In this document: one piece after another, positions 44,156-57,400 of the stretch
Layout of the letters: each line of letters begins with the position of its first letter
Position numbering within the stretch: position 1 is the first letter of the stretch
Assembly (NCBI GenBank): GCA_946800325.1
Contig: OX326959.1
Coordinates: forward strand, 9,444,501 to 9,508,500
Reading direction: 5' to 3'
Length of the DNA: 64,000 nt
Origin: Luzula sylvatica
Taxonomy: Eukaryota; Streptophyta; Magnoliopsida; Poales; Juncaceae
The notes under the pieces: generated by a model
Told to the model about the DNA's origin: nothing
Database searches by the model: none
Seen by the model: only the letters and a program-made list of their open reading frames with translations
Program-made: the position numbers and the translations under genes

Positions 44156-44676
44156 AATAAAAAACTCTAGTACCTTGTATAAAATAGGAAATCAGATTTA
44201 TGATTATATAGTTAAGTAATGTATTATAACGATGTCCGATCCAGTGATTACATAAGAGTTTAAGACTTCGGCTAATAATAGATCGAGACTTTGAATTTAA
44301 AAACATTTACATTTAGAAAAAATAATTTTTGTTTGAAGAAATGAAAAAGTGCATATTAGAATATATGGTCGTTAAGAATAATGAATTAGTATTGTTAACT
44401 TCAATATTTATATTAAATTTATGATTTAGTTATGTGCTCGTATCATTACAATTACAACATGAAGGATTTCGAAGGAGTCTTGTATTATCCCAAGAAAGTA
44501 AAGTGAGGAGTCTTGTATTTCTTGGGTGTGTTGTTTGACGTGCTAGAATACTATATAATGGAAAGTAGAATTTATTATTTGATGTGAAGAAAAATTGGAA
44601 AGTAGTTAGATTTTGTTGGCTTATGTATATTTAATTGAAAATTTAATTTAATAATAATGAATTTTGAAATATAAAC

Positions 44677-44680
<4 letters not shown>

Positions 44681-44746
<66 letters not shown>
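44681..44746. repeat. (TA)n microsatellite
   Basis: About 66 bp of TA dinucleotide. Confidence 0.95.
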
Positions 44747-44749
<3 letters not shown>

Positions 44750-45934
44750 AATATTTAATTTGTATCATAATTTATAATTAATAAATAATAAACATAATAT
44801 ATATTTTTTATCATAAACATAATATATATTTTTTATCTAATATATAAAATAAATATATATTTTTTCTCATAATATACAAACAACAAATATAATATATGTT
44901 AAAATTAATCATATATTAATTTAATATATTATATACATATTAACATTTGTCTTGCATCTTGTGTCTTGTGTTTTTCTTTAATTTTTGAAGAACATATAAT
45001 GAATGAAGGAAAGTAGAGAGGAGAGAGACACATGAGATTCTATCTCATTCTTGCAAATCAAACAAAAGAAAATAATAGTTATCCTAGAATCCACTTTCTT
45101 GTCCAGTGTATTTTTTCTTATTCTTGCAAATCAAACGGACTCCGTCTCCATTAAATAATGAACACATAACAATTGTATAAATTTGATGATAGTTTAGAAC
45201 GATCTTTTATGGCTACTAAACTAATATACTCCTAGTTTTTATGACACACATTAAATACAAAATGCTTTTATTCGCATACCAGCAACTTTATATTAATTAG
45301 AAAAACTCTCATGTGCCCTCATAATTTCCCCATGAAAATGGTAGTGACATCATCAATCTTAATTAACACCCCAATTAACAAGATTGATTAACGATTAATT
45401 TATGATTAATAAAAAATAATATATAATTAGAGACTTCATCGGTTAACAATTAATTGGAAACTTCAAAAAATAAAATTATGGATTAATCGTTAATCCATAA
45501 TTATTAATTATGATGCTAATCGTGATGTCACCATTAATCTCATGGAGAAACCAGAATAGGAGAAAAGAGTGGATGAGTCGAAGTCCTTAATATCTTTTTA
45601 TGCGGCGCATAGGCCATGGTTCACCGCCGCCCCAAAAAAAATATATTCCTCTTTCTCACCGATTATCATTTATGGGGAAAAATATACTTGGTCCTTCCAA
45701 ACTCATCCCAAGCATCTTGATGAATCGACAAAAAAAAAAATTAAGTGAATTGATTATTTTCTAATTGAACTTAATTGTTAATTAACACGCTATATAAATT
45801 ATATTAATACATATTAATTGACGTGTCAATTTAATTTAACGATCAATCTTAACTTTTTTTATTATAATTCAACCAACTTAACCTTATCTTGTCACATCAT
45901 CAAGATTAATTTTTTTTCCGTTTGAGGGTCTCCC

Positions 45935-46195
45935 TATATAACTCCATCATTCATCCTTTCTCTTGCAAAAGAAAGTATCTTGTTGCCTCTAAAACCCTAA
46001 TCCGTTATTTTCCTCTTCATTCATTTGTTCACTTTTCTTCTCGACAAACAGAGTTTAGATGGGATGGTTTAGTTTGGCAAGCAAGTCGATGATTCACCTA
46101 AGGTTATTGGGGTGTAGGCCTTTGGTCGCCTTCTCTCGCTCATCCCTCTCTTTCTGTCGGGTCACTGATTAGCCAATTGATCAAGGTGAGTGTGA
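45935..46195 (+). promoter_or_regulatory. Orphan promoter and 5' UTR with splice donor, copy 2
   Basis: TATATAACTCC (TATA-like), AAACCCTAA telo-box, pyrimidine-rich leader and AAG|GTGAGT donor near 46185, as in 32041-32295. The (CT)n is shorter and the leader has extra sequence near 46090-46130. No coding exon follows. Confidence 0.45.
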
Positions 46196-46234
46196 GTTTT
46201 ATTAATTTACCCACATTCTTATAATTAACACCCT

Positions 46235-46256
46235 CGCCGCGTAGCGTGAGTATTCT
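46235..46256 (+). mobile_element. Possible Helitron-like 3' end in E copy 2
   Basis: A GC-rich imperfect hairpin (CGCCGCGTAGCGTGAG) followed by TATTCTC and CTAG|T. The surrounding stretch of about 50 bp is absent from E copy 1, where TTAATATCTTTAATTC reads straight through. Confidence 0.4.
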
Positions 46257-46603
46257 CCTAGTATTCTTAATTCTTCAGTTTCTTTCAAAATTGTAAATTT
46301 CTCCTATTTTTTCATGATTTTGAAAATTATAAATTTATAATTTTACATAATCAATGTCTTTGGTTCTATCTATCTAATTTTTTTTTGTCTATTCTATGAA
46401 GCAAATGCATGTCTGTTTTTTGATTCTATGCAAAATGTAAAAAAAATAACCCGTTAATTACCATGCAAAAACTGGATATGATTTAATCTATTTTACTGAA
46501 AAGGAATTTGTAAATTTGCAGCGTCTGAAATAAAATGCATATTTTCTATGTTTCCTGTTAATTGCTCACTTTTCCTGTTTAATTGATTCTTTTTCTTAAC
46601 CAA

Positions 46604-47607
46604 CTAGGAAAATATCCCGCAGCGAAGGATATATTATTTGATAAGAAATAATATAATAAGCAAAAGTAATTATTTGATATAATATTTCGCTGCGGGATAT
46701 ATTATTTGATATATTATTTGATAAGAAAATAAAATATTTCTCGCGTTTCGCTGCGATTTTTCAAAATCTGTTATGATCATAAAATAATAATTTTATCTAA
46801 AACGTTATAAGTGCAAAACAAAAGTAATCTTCATAAATGTTAATTTAAAAAAAAAGTCTGATATTAAATAGTCTCACAAATATTATGCAATAAATATAAA
46901 TTTTTTTCCTCCTCAAAATATATCATACGTTTCAAAAGAAAAATTGAAATGTTTTATTTATAATACAAAACATGTCAAATAAAATAAAATTCTGAAAATG
47001 ACAAAAAAAAAAAAACATAAAAGACGCAGCTTGGTACCAATCAAAAATATTATAATAAACACAAAAAAACGCAGCTTGGTACCAATCAAAACTGTTATAA
47101 TAAGCAAAAAAAAAAATAATACCAGCTCGGCAGCTCAGGCTAACAAAAAGTATTTGTGTGAATAGTATTTTGTTAACAGTAAAATTATAGTATACAAATT
47201 ATATTTATTAATACGATGAAAAATTCAAATATTTTATTTAGAACACAAGACATATGTCAATTATATTTATTAATACGATGAAAAATTCAAATATTTTATT
47301 TAGAACACAAGACTTATGTCAATTATATTTATTAATACGATGAAAAATTCAAATATTTTATTTAGAACACAAGACTTATGTCAATTATATTTATTAATAC
47401 GATGAAAAATTCAAATATTTTATTTAGAACACAACACGTATGTCAAATATAATAAAATTCCCAAAAAAAAAAAAAAAAACGATGAACAGTAACCGTGATG
47501 AACAGTACAATACCAGAGTGAACAGTACCGTGTGAACAGTGTTGAACAGTTTTTGGTGATGTGGCCTCACCATAGCTCTTGTATTCAAAAATTAATGGGA
47601 GGGGAGA
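46604..47607 (-). mobile_element. Helitron-like element with internal tandem repeats
   Basis: Left border AACTAG|GAAAATATCCCGCAGCG gives, on the minus strand, CGCTGCGGGATATTTTCCTAG|T: a GC-rich partial hairpin, spacer and CTAG before T. The right border is less clear; TCTCCCCTCCC on the minus strand near 47607 is a possible 5' end. It holds the 62-bp repeat array, a two-fold repeat of GCAGCTTGGTACCAATCAAA (47027-47100), and five TGAACAGT phrases near 47490-47550. Absent from E copy 1. Confidence 0.5.
47197..47444. repeat. 62-bp tandem repeat, 4 copies
   Basis: Exact period 62 bp, with units starting at 47197, 47259, 47321 and 47383. The units are almost identical (AATTATATTTATTAATACGA start). 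Diverged partial units flank the array (near 46940 and 47445). It lies inside the Helitron-like element. Confidence 0.95.
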
Positions 47608-48739
47608 ATTTCTTATTTTTCTGAATATTACTTCGTTCCTTCAAAGTTTATATATGCAATCAATTAATAGACTTTTCAGGGTTATGCAAGAAAATTGTTA
47701 ATTATTTTTACTTTGATTAAGTGGGCACATCATAGTTCTTGTTGTTCAATTTGAATTCGTTTCTTCCTGTCTTTTAGCCGGTGCCAAGAAATACGAGAAA
47801 TGTACACAAATCATTGATGAAATACAATGATTTGGATATACATGATAATATAAGTTTGTATACAGTTCAAACATATGATATTTTTAAAATTTTGTAGAGC
47901 GGCAAGTGACAATTTCAAAGTTTCGAACATACGAGAAATGTACACAAATGCATGGTATTGTAATTTGAAATTTTACTTGCATACACTATGTGACTCGGTT
48001 GGTTAACTCTATGAGTTAAAGGTTCGTAATTTGAAATTCCCATGGTGGCGTCTTTATATTGTTATTTTAGATGTTACTTACAATGTATCCGAAATTTATT
48101 AGTTTGTCAGATACTAAAAAAAAATATGGTACATGAGTTTTCTAATTTATACGTTTGGAATTAACATATAATATAATATATGTTTGAGTGCATAAAATGT
48201 TTTTTTTCTCACATTTGTAATTTTGAAAAATGATATTATCACATTTGTAACCCTAAAAAAAGCATTTATATTGTTTTGGGTCATTCATATTGGGAAAAAC
48301 ATTTATATCCTCTATGGGCTTGTTAAATCTATATATTGTTTTGATTCATTTTCAGAACTTTATTGAATGTATTTATACTAGAGATAATATTCGGTAAAGG
48401 GCCCCTCAATGTTCAATCCATGCATTTCAAAATAAAATTCTTTATGGAATTGAATCATTGAGAATCAATCGAGTTTTACATATCAAGGAATTAACTAGAT
48501 AATTACTTGAGGTCAACTTGTCCTTAAAATTACAGAAATGAAATGCGGTATCTTTCATTTTTTGTTTGTTCGATATATTTAGAAGTATGCGGTATCTTTT
48601 AGTTTCATACTGGTTGTACTTCGATTCTATTTGTATCCACTAAAAAGAACTCCTTAAAATTACAAAAATGAAATGCATGACACAACGTATTCAAATGAAT
48701 ATTTTTCTCATGCAAGTGAATTCGTGTAAAATATGTATT

Positions 48740-50279
48740 TTTTTTTTTTGAAGGAAAAGCAAGCGCGGTACGCGCTCGGTCTTATCTTTTTTCATTGAAA
48801 TAAAAGTTAAAAAGTACATTGTTTGCTAAGTAATTACAAATATGTTAGCCATTGGTATTCTAGATCTTTTATGGCGGTGATGATTAGCATGTGCATTCGT
48901 CCTTTACGTTGAAAAATACGATTATTTCTCTCTCTCCAAAGAGTCCATATCGTTGCTAGCCATTTGATATCCCATCTTACCACTTCATCCTTGGATCTTC
49001 CTTTGCGTTCTTCCCACCAAAATTCTTGTATGGTTCGTGAAGAGATAATAGCTCTAGGTTCGAGAATTCTCCCTACTTCTTTCGAAAAGAGGCATTGAAG
49101 AAAAAGGTGGTTAGCCGTTTCAATTTGACCCGAACATAACGAGCATGTCGGGTTGTGTGGCCATCCTCTTTTACTTAAGTTTTCCGCCGTCAAAATTCGA
49201 TTGTATAGTACCAACCACCCAAAATGCATACTTTTTTGGGAGCTTTTATTTTGAGAATTTTTTTTGTCCATTCACATATCCCCCCCGGGTGTGATAGCGC
49301 GGCATACGCTTTGCTAGTGGGGTATTTGTGGACCTCGGGTAATTGAGGCGGGTTTTGGATCGGTTGTAGGATGTTTAACAGTCCTTTTAATAGATTGTAA
49401 TGGGGTAGTAGGTTTTTCAGGTCCAATATGAAGTGTGAGGCCATGTTGTTAGGTATCTCTAACAATTCCGCCGTGTCATGCACATTGTAAATTTGTCTTA
49501 TCGTGGAAGCCCAATATGAATCTTTATCATTGTCTATCTTGTAAAGCCATTTGATTAGGAACGCTTGATTTTGCCGTTGTAAGTTAATGATTCCTAAGCC
49601 CTCATGTAATGTGGGTAGGCATATTCGTTCCCAATTAACTAAACAATGTCCTCCTAATACTTTTTCCTCCCCCTTCCAAAAAAAGGCCCGTATTAGTTGG
49701 TTAATTTGTTGAATCGTTCCTTTTGGTAAGGCATATGTTTGCATCATCCAATTAGGAATTGCCCCTAACGTTGCTTTGATTAGAGTCATTCTACCTCCTA
49801 TTGTTAGTGTTTTATTCTTCCAATTATTAATCTTGTTTCTCAACTTGTTAATTAATGGTTGGAAAGTTACTTTCTTTGGTTTTTTGTAAGATAGAGGTAA
49901 CCCTAAATATTTAATTGGTAAAGCGATCTTGGCACAACGAAGGATATTATCAAGATAGGGGAAGTATCTTTCGGGTATAGAGATGGGCACGTATCCACTC
50001 TTTGTCCAATTTATCTCCAATCCCGATGCTTTAGAGAAAAGATCGATAACGTGCATTATGATTTTTAGATTTTTTGGATCGGCTTCTACAAAAAGTAGCG
50101 TATCATCCGCATATTGTAAGGTGGATGGCGCGAAGATTATCGGGTTAGTGAGTAACCCGTTGACCTTGCCGATCATCCGTTGTAACGCATCTACGATAAT
50201 GGTGAAAAGTAACGGTGATAGAGGATCTCCTTGCCGTAATCCCTTTTTGTGCTTAAAATATGGTCCCCTTGTACCATTT
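48740..50279 (-). mobile_element. LINE C: 5'-truncated L1-type LINE
   Basis: 1540 bp flanked by the perfect 16-bp TSD gtgtaaaatatgtatt (48724-48739, 50280-50295). The poly(A) appears as a T-run at 48740, and the stem-loop AGCGCG-GTA-CGCGCT is at 48762-48776 (plus-strand reading). It inserted into D copy 3. Same family as LINE D. Confidence 0.95.
48834..50278 (-). pseudogene. LINE C ORF2 fragment, one frameshift
   Basis: The frame is open from the truncation point, reading NGTRGPYFKHKKGLRQGDPL (RT motif) before the first ATG at 50176. It then continues through YADDTLLFVEA and the thumb region to KIKAPKK near 49240. There a one-base change in a T6 run (49232-49237) shifts the frame. The second part resumes with FGWLVLYNRIL and the zf-RVT tail (CSLCSGQIETANHLFLQC). 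The upstream half of RT and all of the endonuclease are missing, so it is inactive. Confidence 0.92.
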
Positions 50280-50637
50280 GTGTAAAATATGTATTGTGTG
50301 ATCAGTTAGCTCTGGTCATGTTGTTTTAGGTACCTAAGCTAAATACTAGTTCGGAGTATTAAATATATATATATTTTTAATAAAGAACATACTTTAGGGC
50401 ATATATTTTCGTGACGTTATCTTGTGATATTGGTTTCAAAAAATTATAATTATCACAAATATTTATTCACACTTTTATTTTTTTATGCAATTTTTGCAAT
50501 CTTCTTGAACTGTATAATTTACGACTTTTGTGTTCGATAAAATTAAAGTGATAGCCAAATATTTTCAATTTCACTTTTTGATCCTGTCCTCAAACCCGGC
50601 AACAAAATGGATTGATTAAGGGAAATCCTGGTCATAT

Positions 50638-50920
50638 TTTTTTTCTAAACGAACCAAGAGCACGAAGCGTGCTCATGCCCAGTGGGTGTACAAATGCATT
50701 GATTGATATTTTCGAAAGTGATGCTAAAATTATCGTGGAGTATTTAACACCTTCCCGTTTATGATTAGAGAATTTATTTGTTCCTCAATTAATATCGGCA
50801 TAGCGGCTTTTTTTGTTGAATATTCTCTTTGTTACCCTTCCAAATAATCCATGCCGAAGCCGCCCAACGCAGTGGAATATCGTCAATGATGATTGGACCC
50901 ACAATATCTTACGACATATA
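50638..50920 (-). mobile_element. LINE F: short 3' LINE fragment
   Basis: A T-run, then the stem-loop GAGCACG-AAG-CGTGCTC (50658-50674). A minus-strand stretch reads LRWAASAWIIWKGNKENI, the usual end of plant LINE ORF2. It lies in D copy 3. TSD not resolved. Confidence 0.65.
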
Positions 50921-51769
50921 TATTTTCAAATATCCAACCAAATGTATCGCACGAACAATATTTGCTCATTGCTAGCATTTAATGCTGTTATTTTTAGTTA
51001 CGCTCCCATATCTTATATGATAGTTATAAATAAATGCGTTAGTAAAAAGATAACAGAGAAAAGTTATCATTGTTTCATGTTTTTTCATTTGACATATTTA
51101 AAAATATGAAATGAATATGCGGTTTCTTTTAGCTTTGATACTGGTTGCATTTCGATTCTATTTATGTGCAGTAAAATTGAACCCCTTAGAATAACATAAG
51201 AAATGCATGACACAAGCAGATGCATATTATCTCATGTAAATGAGTTAAAAGATCAAGTATGTATTGTGTGCCACATTTAGGCTCAGTCATGTCATTTGGA
51301 AGACTAAGCTAAATATTTGTTTGGAGGTATTAAATAAGTATTTTTAATAAAAAGTGCATACTTTCAGTATATATTTTTTGTGACATTGGTTTGAATTTTT
51401 TTTAATTATCACAAATATCTATTCACACCCTTATTTTTTTTTTATCCAATTTTTACAATCTTCTTGAGTATATCACCATAATCATTGCAAAAGTTAGATT
51501 ATGACATGTCGTACAATTTATATTATTAATCAATCATTGATTTTTTATGACCATAATTTTCTGCAACTTGCAGGACTTTATTGGTTAATTATTTCAAAAC
51601 ATACTTTTAAGCATTTTTAAAAATTCACATCATCTAATATTTGTTAAGTTTAGATTAATCCAAGTCTACTTAATATTTTTTTTATCATTTTATATTAATT
51701 TACATAATTGAATGTGACCTTTTAAGTTTCATCAACCAGTGAATTAATAATCATATGGGAAAATTTTAT

Positions 51770-51770
<1 letters not shown>

Positions 51771-51803
<33 letters not shown>
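51771..51803. repeat. Poly(C) homopolymer
   Basis: 33 consecutive C residues where D copies 1 and 4 have ordinary AT-rich sequence (ATACATA-TTTTTT-ACAAAACTC). Expansion or assembly artefact. Confidence 0.9.
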
Positions 51804-52689
51804 ATAAAACTCAAAATATCAAATTCGCTCTTCCAGAACTACAAATATATCAATAATAAAAAAAATTGGTGGCAGTTACATGACTGAGCAAGTTGCTTTT
51901 TTCGTATCAACGCTTGGCAAATGTTGGTTCAATTTTTTGTTGCTTTTTCATGTGATATAATTTTATATCTTTATTTATAATTTATAATTTTTATACATAA
52001 GGTAACGCATTTAAGTATATACTTCATTTCTTCTGACATAATCATGTATTCAAATATTATATTCTCAAAAGAAATATTTAATAAGTTAAAATGTTTTCTA
52101 AATAATTTTATTTTTTGTGTCAAATAATAATTTCTATCCTATAACGTTCTAGCAAATCAAATACACATGTAAAAAATTGTTTCCTTCGAGTTCTTTATCC
52201 TTATTTTACTCTCTCGATACTATCTGGGAATTCTTCAAAAAAATTTGTATTAAAATGACGATTTCAAAAGGAAAAAAGTATGATATATAGAAGTCATTCC
52301 AGTATCTTTAAGCTAAATTACATTCGATTTGCTCGTCTCTCTCATAATCAAGGCAAAACACAGTATTTTTTTGTCCATATAAAAAAGTTTCATGCCTTTT
52401 ATTCAAATTTGCAGTCATACAAAATCAAATGTTGGCTTTCTCAAAGAAAGTGAAAAATACAAAAGAAATGAATTTGGGTCCTTTCTTTTTTGTGCACATA
52501 CATGGTGAATGCATGTTATTGATGTACAATTAGAGACTTTATACAATTACAAGATAAATATCAAATTATTATTAGTCAGGCATACATGTCATGACTTCTG
52601 CTTGAAGCTCATGCGAGAAAGATTTCTACAACAAAAACCAAATAAAGATTCGTTCATAACAAAAACCAAATTAACTAATCCCTGAAATA

Positions 52690-53050
52690 AGAAATGAACA
52701 ACATTGATCACAAATTAAGTATGCATCTTTCTTTATATGGCAGATACATTTTGAATATAAACGAATTTATTATTTTATATCACTTATTCTTCCGAAACGA
52801 GAGAAAAAAAAACAAATATTATGCCTGTTATCATGCTAATAGCTAGTCCGCGAGACATCGGAGAAAATCAAAGTATTATATTGCTAAATATCCTTAACGG
52901 CGAATTTAGTGATAATTTGATGAGAGAGAAGATTAATAATGAATATAAGATAATTACTAACTCAAATAATCTAATCGTTCATTCTAAAACCACTAGAGGT
53001 GACATCCGTGGTTACAACTCCGGTGATCATAAATCATTTTGAGTGTTTGA
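52690..53050. repeat. Segmental repeat G, copy 1
   Basis: Resembles 62830-62935 plus 63765-63840: GGCAGATACATTTTGAATAT and CTAGTCCGCGAGACATCGG. The second copy has been expanded by a hAT element and other insertions. The 73-residue ORF at 52821-53042 lies here but is not conserved as a frame. Confidence 0.6.
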
Positions 53051-53947
53051 ATGCAAGAATCTGATATTATATCAAAATTCATGTTTGGATGAAAAAAATC
53101 TAGAAACAACGCAATTCTCAATTTCATGTTGGAATCAATGTAATGGGTCTGGTTCTGGTATTCTAACTTTATCATCCCATTAGTTAGATGAATAAACAAA
53201 GGTTATTAAAATTAAACATTTATGCTAACAAAACATACTTAAATATCTACATGAATTAATTTTTTTTGTATTCTCAGTTTGATTTTCAAACATTAATGCG
53301 TTCACAAAAAAAAACATACTTTGAGATATCGTCCTAAATTTTTTAAATTAACTAGGATAATACCCGCGCTACATTGTGGACATTTTAATTTTGTTCTTCG
53401 GTATTAAACCAATCATTAAATATTTTTACGAGGAATTTTATTATGTATAATGTTATACAACGTAGTATAAGTATAACATGAATCTAAAAACATATTGCTC
53501 TCCATTTAAATTTGTAAACACTTTACCTTCCAATATTGGGCCACGTAGATCTCTACCCAACCGTTCTTTAAAAAAAAATTGTGTTCATCTGAGCCATTGC
53601 CTTTCAATAAAATAAAATCAGGCTATTCTCTTGGTCTTACCCCGCTCGATCCTACAGACGATACATACAAGAGAAAGAGAAAAAGGGAGAGCGCGACCCT
53701 ATAAAACGAACAAGAGAGAAAGAGGCGGAGAGAGAGGCGAAGCGAGGCTACCTCAGGGGCGGCAGTGGACAGACTGAGTGAGGCTACCTCAGAGGCGGTG
53801 ATGGAGAGACGGAGCGAGGCTACCTCCGTTTTGTAAAGAGGTGGTGCTGGAGAAACCGCCGCTGCAAACAACTTCATGGCAGTGAGAAAAATCTCACTGG
53901 ACGGAGCTGCCTCCACCAAGAGAAGCCACAAACGGCAACATTAATTA
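53051..53947. other. Intergenic; Helitron-like end and a GAGGCTACCTC repeat
   Basis: Near 53351, AACTAG|GATAATACCCGCGC reads on the minus strand as a GC-rich hairpin-like block, spacer and CTAG|T, again Helitron-like. At 53740-53835 a unit of about 45 bp starting GCGAGGCTACCTC is repeated about three times. The 102-residue minus ORF across it follows the repeat and is doubtful. Confidence 0.5.
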
Positions 53948-54465
53948 GGGGTGTTCAGACGGTTCAAGTTATTCCGATACCGAACCGAACCAGTCGAGTT
54001 CGGTTTAAATGGTTCGGTTTTCGGTAATTTGATTTCGCTTCAGTTCAAAAAATGGTATTGTTCGGTTTATTCGGTTCGGTTCGGTTTTGATATTCTTAAA
54101 ACCGATTAAACCGAACCGACCGAATAACATCCCACTTTTTATATATTTTTTAATATATTAATATTGAAATACAAAAAATGAGACAATAATCTTATAAATT
54201 AATATAATTATATTTTATAATATTTTTTATATTTTTTGTAAATAAGATATAAATTTTTTTATTAATTTATTTTTATTTTAAACTATAATGATTCTTATTC
54301 GGTTCAACCGAATAAACCGAATAACAATTCGATTTATTCGGTTCGGTATTTAATCTGTTCAAAAGTTAAAATAGTTCGATTTTGTTTTAATTTTATTTGA
54401 TTCAGTTTAAATCGGTTTTGACTTATCTGGTTCGGTTTGAACCCAACTGACCGAATGAACACCCC
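53948..54465. mobile_element. TIR element (MITE), ends GGGGTGTTC, TSD TA
   Basis: 518 bp with inverted ends: GGGGTGTTCAGACGGTTCAA against the complement of TTGAACCCAACTGACCGAAT-GAACACCCC. It is flanked by TA on both sides. The interior is full of GGTTCGGTTCGG and its complement and can fold extensively. A TA TSD suggests a Tc1/mariner-like (Stowaway-type) mechanism, but the family is not certain. Confidence 0.72.
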
Positions 54466-54467
54466 TA

Positions 54468-57400
54468 ACGACAATGGTGGTTCATAGGGTTTAGTGGCGA
54501 GAAGAAATTCGAAGCTCATATCCCTTTTATGATTTTGGGTACTCGATCTCTTCTTTTTCTTTTGCTAATTTGCCACAATTTCTTTCGTAGATACATTTCG
54601 AGCCGTTACTTCTCTGTTTTTGAAAGACTTGATTTTTTTAACATTTTTATAGACCTCTTGATTTTGCAGGCTAACGAAGAATGAACATACTAGTTTTCGG
54701 AAACTAGCGCCTTCTTTTCCGGTAATAATTTTATGCCCCTTTTCGAAAATCTATCAAGACATAGAGTTTCTCCATCTATTCGGAAATTTCAACATATTTC
54801 TATTTATTGAAATAATTAATTAAAATATGGAGTTTGTTTGTATTGTTTTGATTTCACAAATCAAATTGAAAATTTTCAAAATCCTGTTGTGTTTCCTTAC
54901 ATATATAATAACCATTAATATTGTTAATTAATTTATTTGTATGGTTTTCTTTTTCAGTAAGGATCAGGAATGCGGGAAAACATATTTTCGGGTGATACTT
55001 AAGTAATGGATCGGGTAAAATTCGAACCCGCAGGTCGGGTACCCGAATAATATTTGTAGCTATTGTTACCTGTTTTGTCCAAATATTAATTTGGTTGTGA
55101 CGTATCATCGAATTTTGATTCTAAAAATGATTAGGCCATACAAAATTGGGAAATACTTATGATAAATAATTGGTGTTAATTGAGTCATGATTGTGATATG
55201 TATATTTTATGTCTAAGCAAATAATTCAAAACATAAACTTACTTTCATTTTATATAATGAACTTTAAGTCCGTAATAAAATCATTTTAATTTTACTAATA
55301 CAACTGCATGTAATAAAAATATGTTTATATTAACATAAAGACTCTTTCAGACATACGAGAATCCTCTAATAATAAATCATAATATAAAAATGTAGAACAA
55401 TTTATCAACAATTAATAAAACAACATTCTATCTATATCCAAAAAATATCTCTGCAAAAAAACTACGTTTGTGCATAAATAGAGACCATGTATATAAATAG
55501 AGACCAGACAAACGAAAATCCTCTAGTATTCGTTTATTAGTTTAGGAAAATTTCTTTTCGACCGGTTTCAAACTCGGGTGATTTCTATCACATACAAGTG
55601 TCTATACGATGGCACAAGCAATCGCTTGCGAGTTCACAAAACTCGCAACATTTTTGAATTTCTTATCCATAAACAAAACTCTCTTGGGAAGTCACAACCG
55701 TTGTAGATCCCCAAATTAATACAAATAAAGATTATGATATTCTGTCCTGCCTAACATTTAGGGCTTGCTTGGATGCATTAGGTTTTTGTAGTATAGGATA
55801 GTTAATTTTTAGGGATTGAAATTTTGAAAAGTGAAATCTTGTAAGTATAAAAAGTTTAGAATTCATGTAAAATTATATGTTTGGACGTACTTTAAGAAAT
55901 TTTATGGAAGTATTCTGAAATCATGGGATTATCCAAATTGAAGTTAGGATTATGCAGATTAAACTTACTTATATCCAAATTCAATTAAACGAAGGAAGTG
56001 AAAATAGCAACATATCTGGATGAGGGGAAATGTCGCCCAAACTCATCGATTCAAGATTTCGTCGGTGACCTACGTGAAAACTGAACCGATTCTAGATTAA
56101 AAAAAAACAATCAAAAGAAAATATAAAAACTTGTTTTTTGTATTAAACGGCCCAATATGGAATATGACGATTTTAACCACGAAAATAATAAAAACCATAT
56201 TAATATCTTTCATGCCTGTCCGATGTATTTACATTGATATTTAAACAACTAAAAGTTGGGGAGTTCTATCATACATCCTTTTACAAGGATATTTTGGGTA
56301 TTTTAGCAATTAATTATATTTGTAAAAGGGTGTATCATAAAATTTATCTTTTATGAAAATTTTGGTTTAAATGAACAACAAAAAATTTCAATTTAGTTAA
56401 ACATTAATTGATAAATACATTTGATATCTTGCCTTAAATATTCATAAATGGATAATTACTCCAAATATCCTTGAAAATGAGTGTATGATAAGGAAAATGG
56501 TGTATGATAGAATCCCCCTAAAAGTTCTATCTTTTTAGAAATTTTTAATATGAAACTTGTTTGTTGTTACAAAATTTTAACAGTAGGTTAAAAAATCAAA
56601 ATGTTCTTAAAAATAAGAAAACACGAGGATAAATCATAAATGAATATCAACTATGCACCTATTTTGGAAAGAAAAATTATATTTGTCCCCTTTACGTTCT
56701 CCCACAATAATTGATGCGTTGACAAAAATTTAATTGACTCAATTTAATACTAAATTCAAATTAATGCATGATAAACAATAAAATTATGTAAATTAATACA
56801 TATTATTTATTAGGTGGCAAAATAATACTAATTAAATGGTAAAACGATATTTATTATTTGGTAAACCAAATTATTAAAAAATTATTTGTTTTATTTAATT
56901 ATTTATTATATTTGATTTTACACATGACAAGTCTTATTTATTTTAACAAATCTTTATTATTTTTTTTTCAATTTTTTGTAAAAGCAAAGCATTTTCATTT
57001 TTATTTTGCTAACTTTTGCGAACTTATTATTTTTATTTTTTTATGATATTTTATTCATGTGTATCCGTTTAACACATGTTAAACGGTATATTAATTCGGT
57101 CAAATAAATTCTTTTTTTTTTCAAATTTATATATTGAAATTTGATTAATTAATACTATAAATGGTGGTAAACAAACTTGTTTGAAATATTAAATAAATTA
57201 ATGATGTGTGAAACAGTGGATCTTTTTTATCTTCTTTTCGTATATATGATGGAAAAAATTAAATATTCGTGGTTTACTATCATCATTAATACATGCGCCA
57301 ACATATCAATCGATCAATCGATCAATCGATGTAGGGGATTTTAAGGGGAACATGCATCACTACTCTTTTTGGAAAAATGCAAAATACAATATGAATATAC

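Larger units (their letters stand above)
44160..48410. repeat. Segmental repeat E, copy 2
   Basis: Paralogue of 30590-34260. It contains the orphan promoter block (45935-46195), an (AT)n tract and a Helitron-like insertion (46604-47607) absent from copy 1. Confidence 0.83.
48420..52575. repeat. Segmental repeat D, copy 3
   Basis: Split by LINE C and LINE F. It has an internal tandem duplication: the block with TTTGATACTGGTTGCATTTCG / TGACACAA appears near 48590-50520 and again near 51110-51480. It lacks the SINE. A run of 33 C residues (51771-51803) replaces a TACATACTTTTT-type stretch of the other copies. Confidence 0.8.

Noticed and set aside
47197..47444. CRISPR-like array
   Set aside because: Direct head-to-tail 62-bp repeats without spacers in a plant nuclear context; an ordinary minisatellite.
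53623..53931. 102-residue minus-strand ORF with a hydrophobic C-terminus
   Set aside because: The central part repeats with the GAGGCTACCTC DNA repeat and there is no conserved motif; coding status unsupported.
55010..55035. Possible tRNA B-box (ATTCGAACCCGCAGG)
   Set aside because: No acceptor stem or A box at the right distance; no cloverleaf can be formed.
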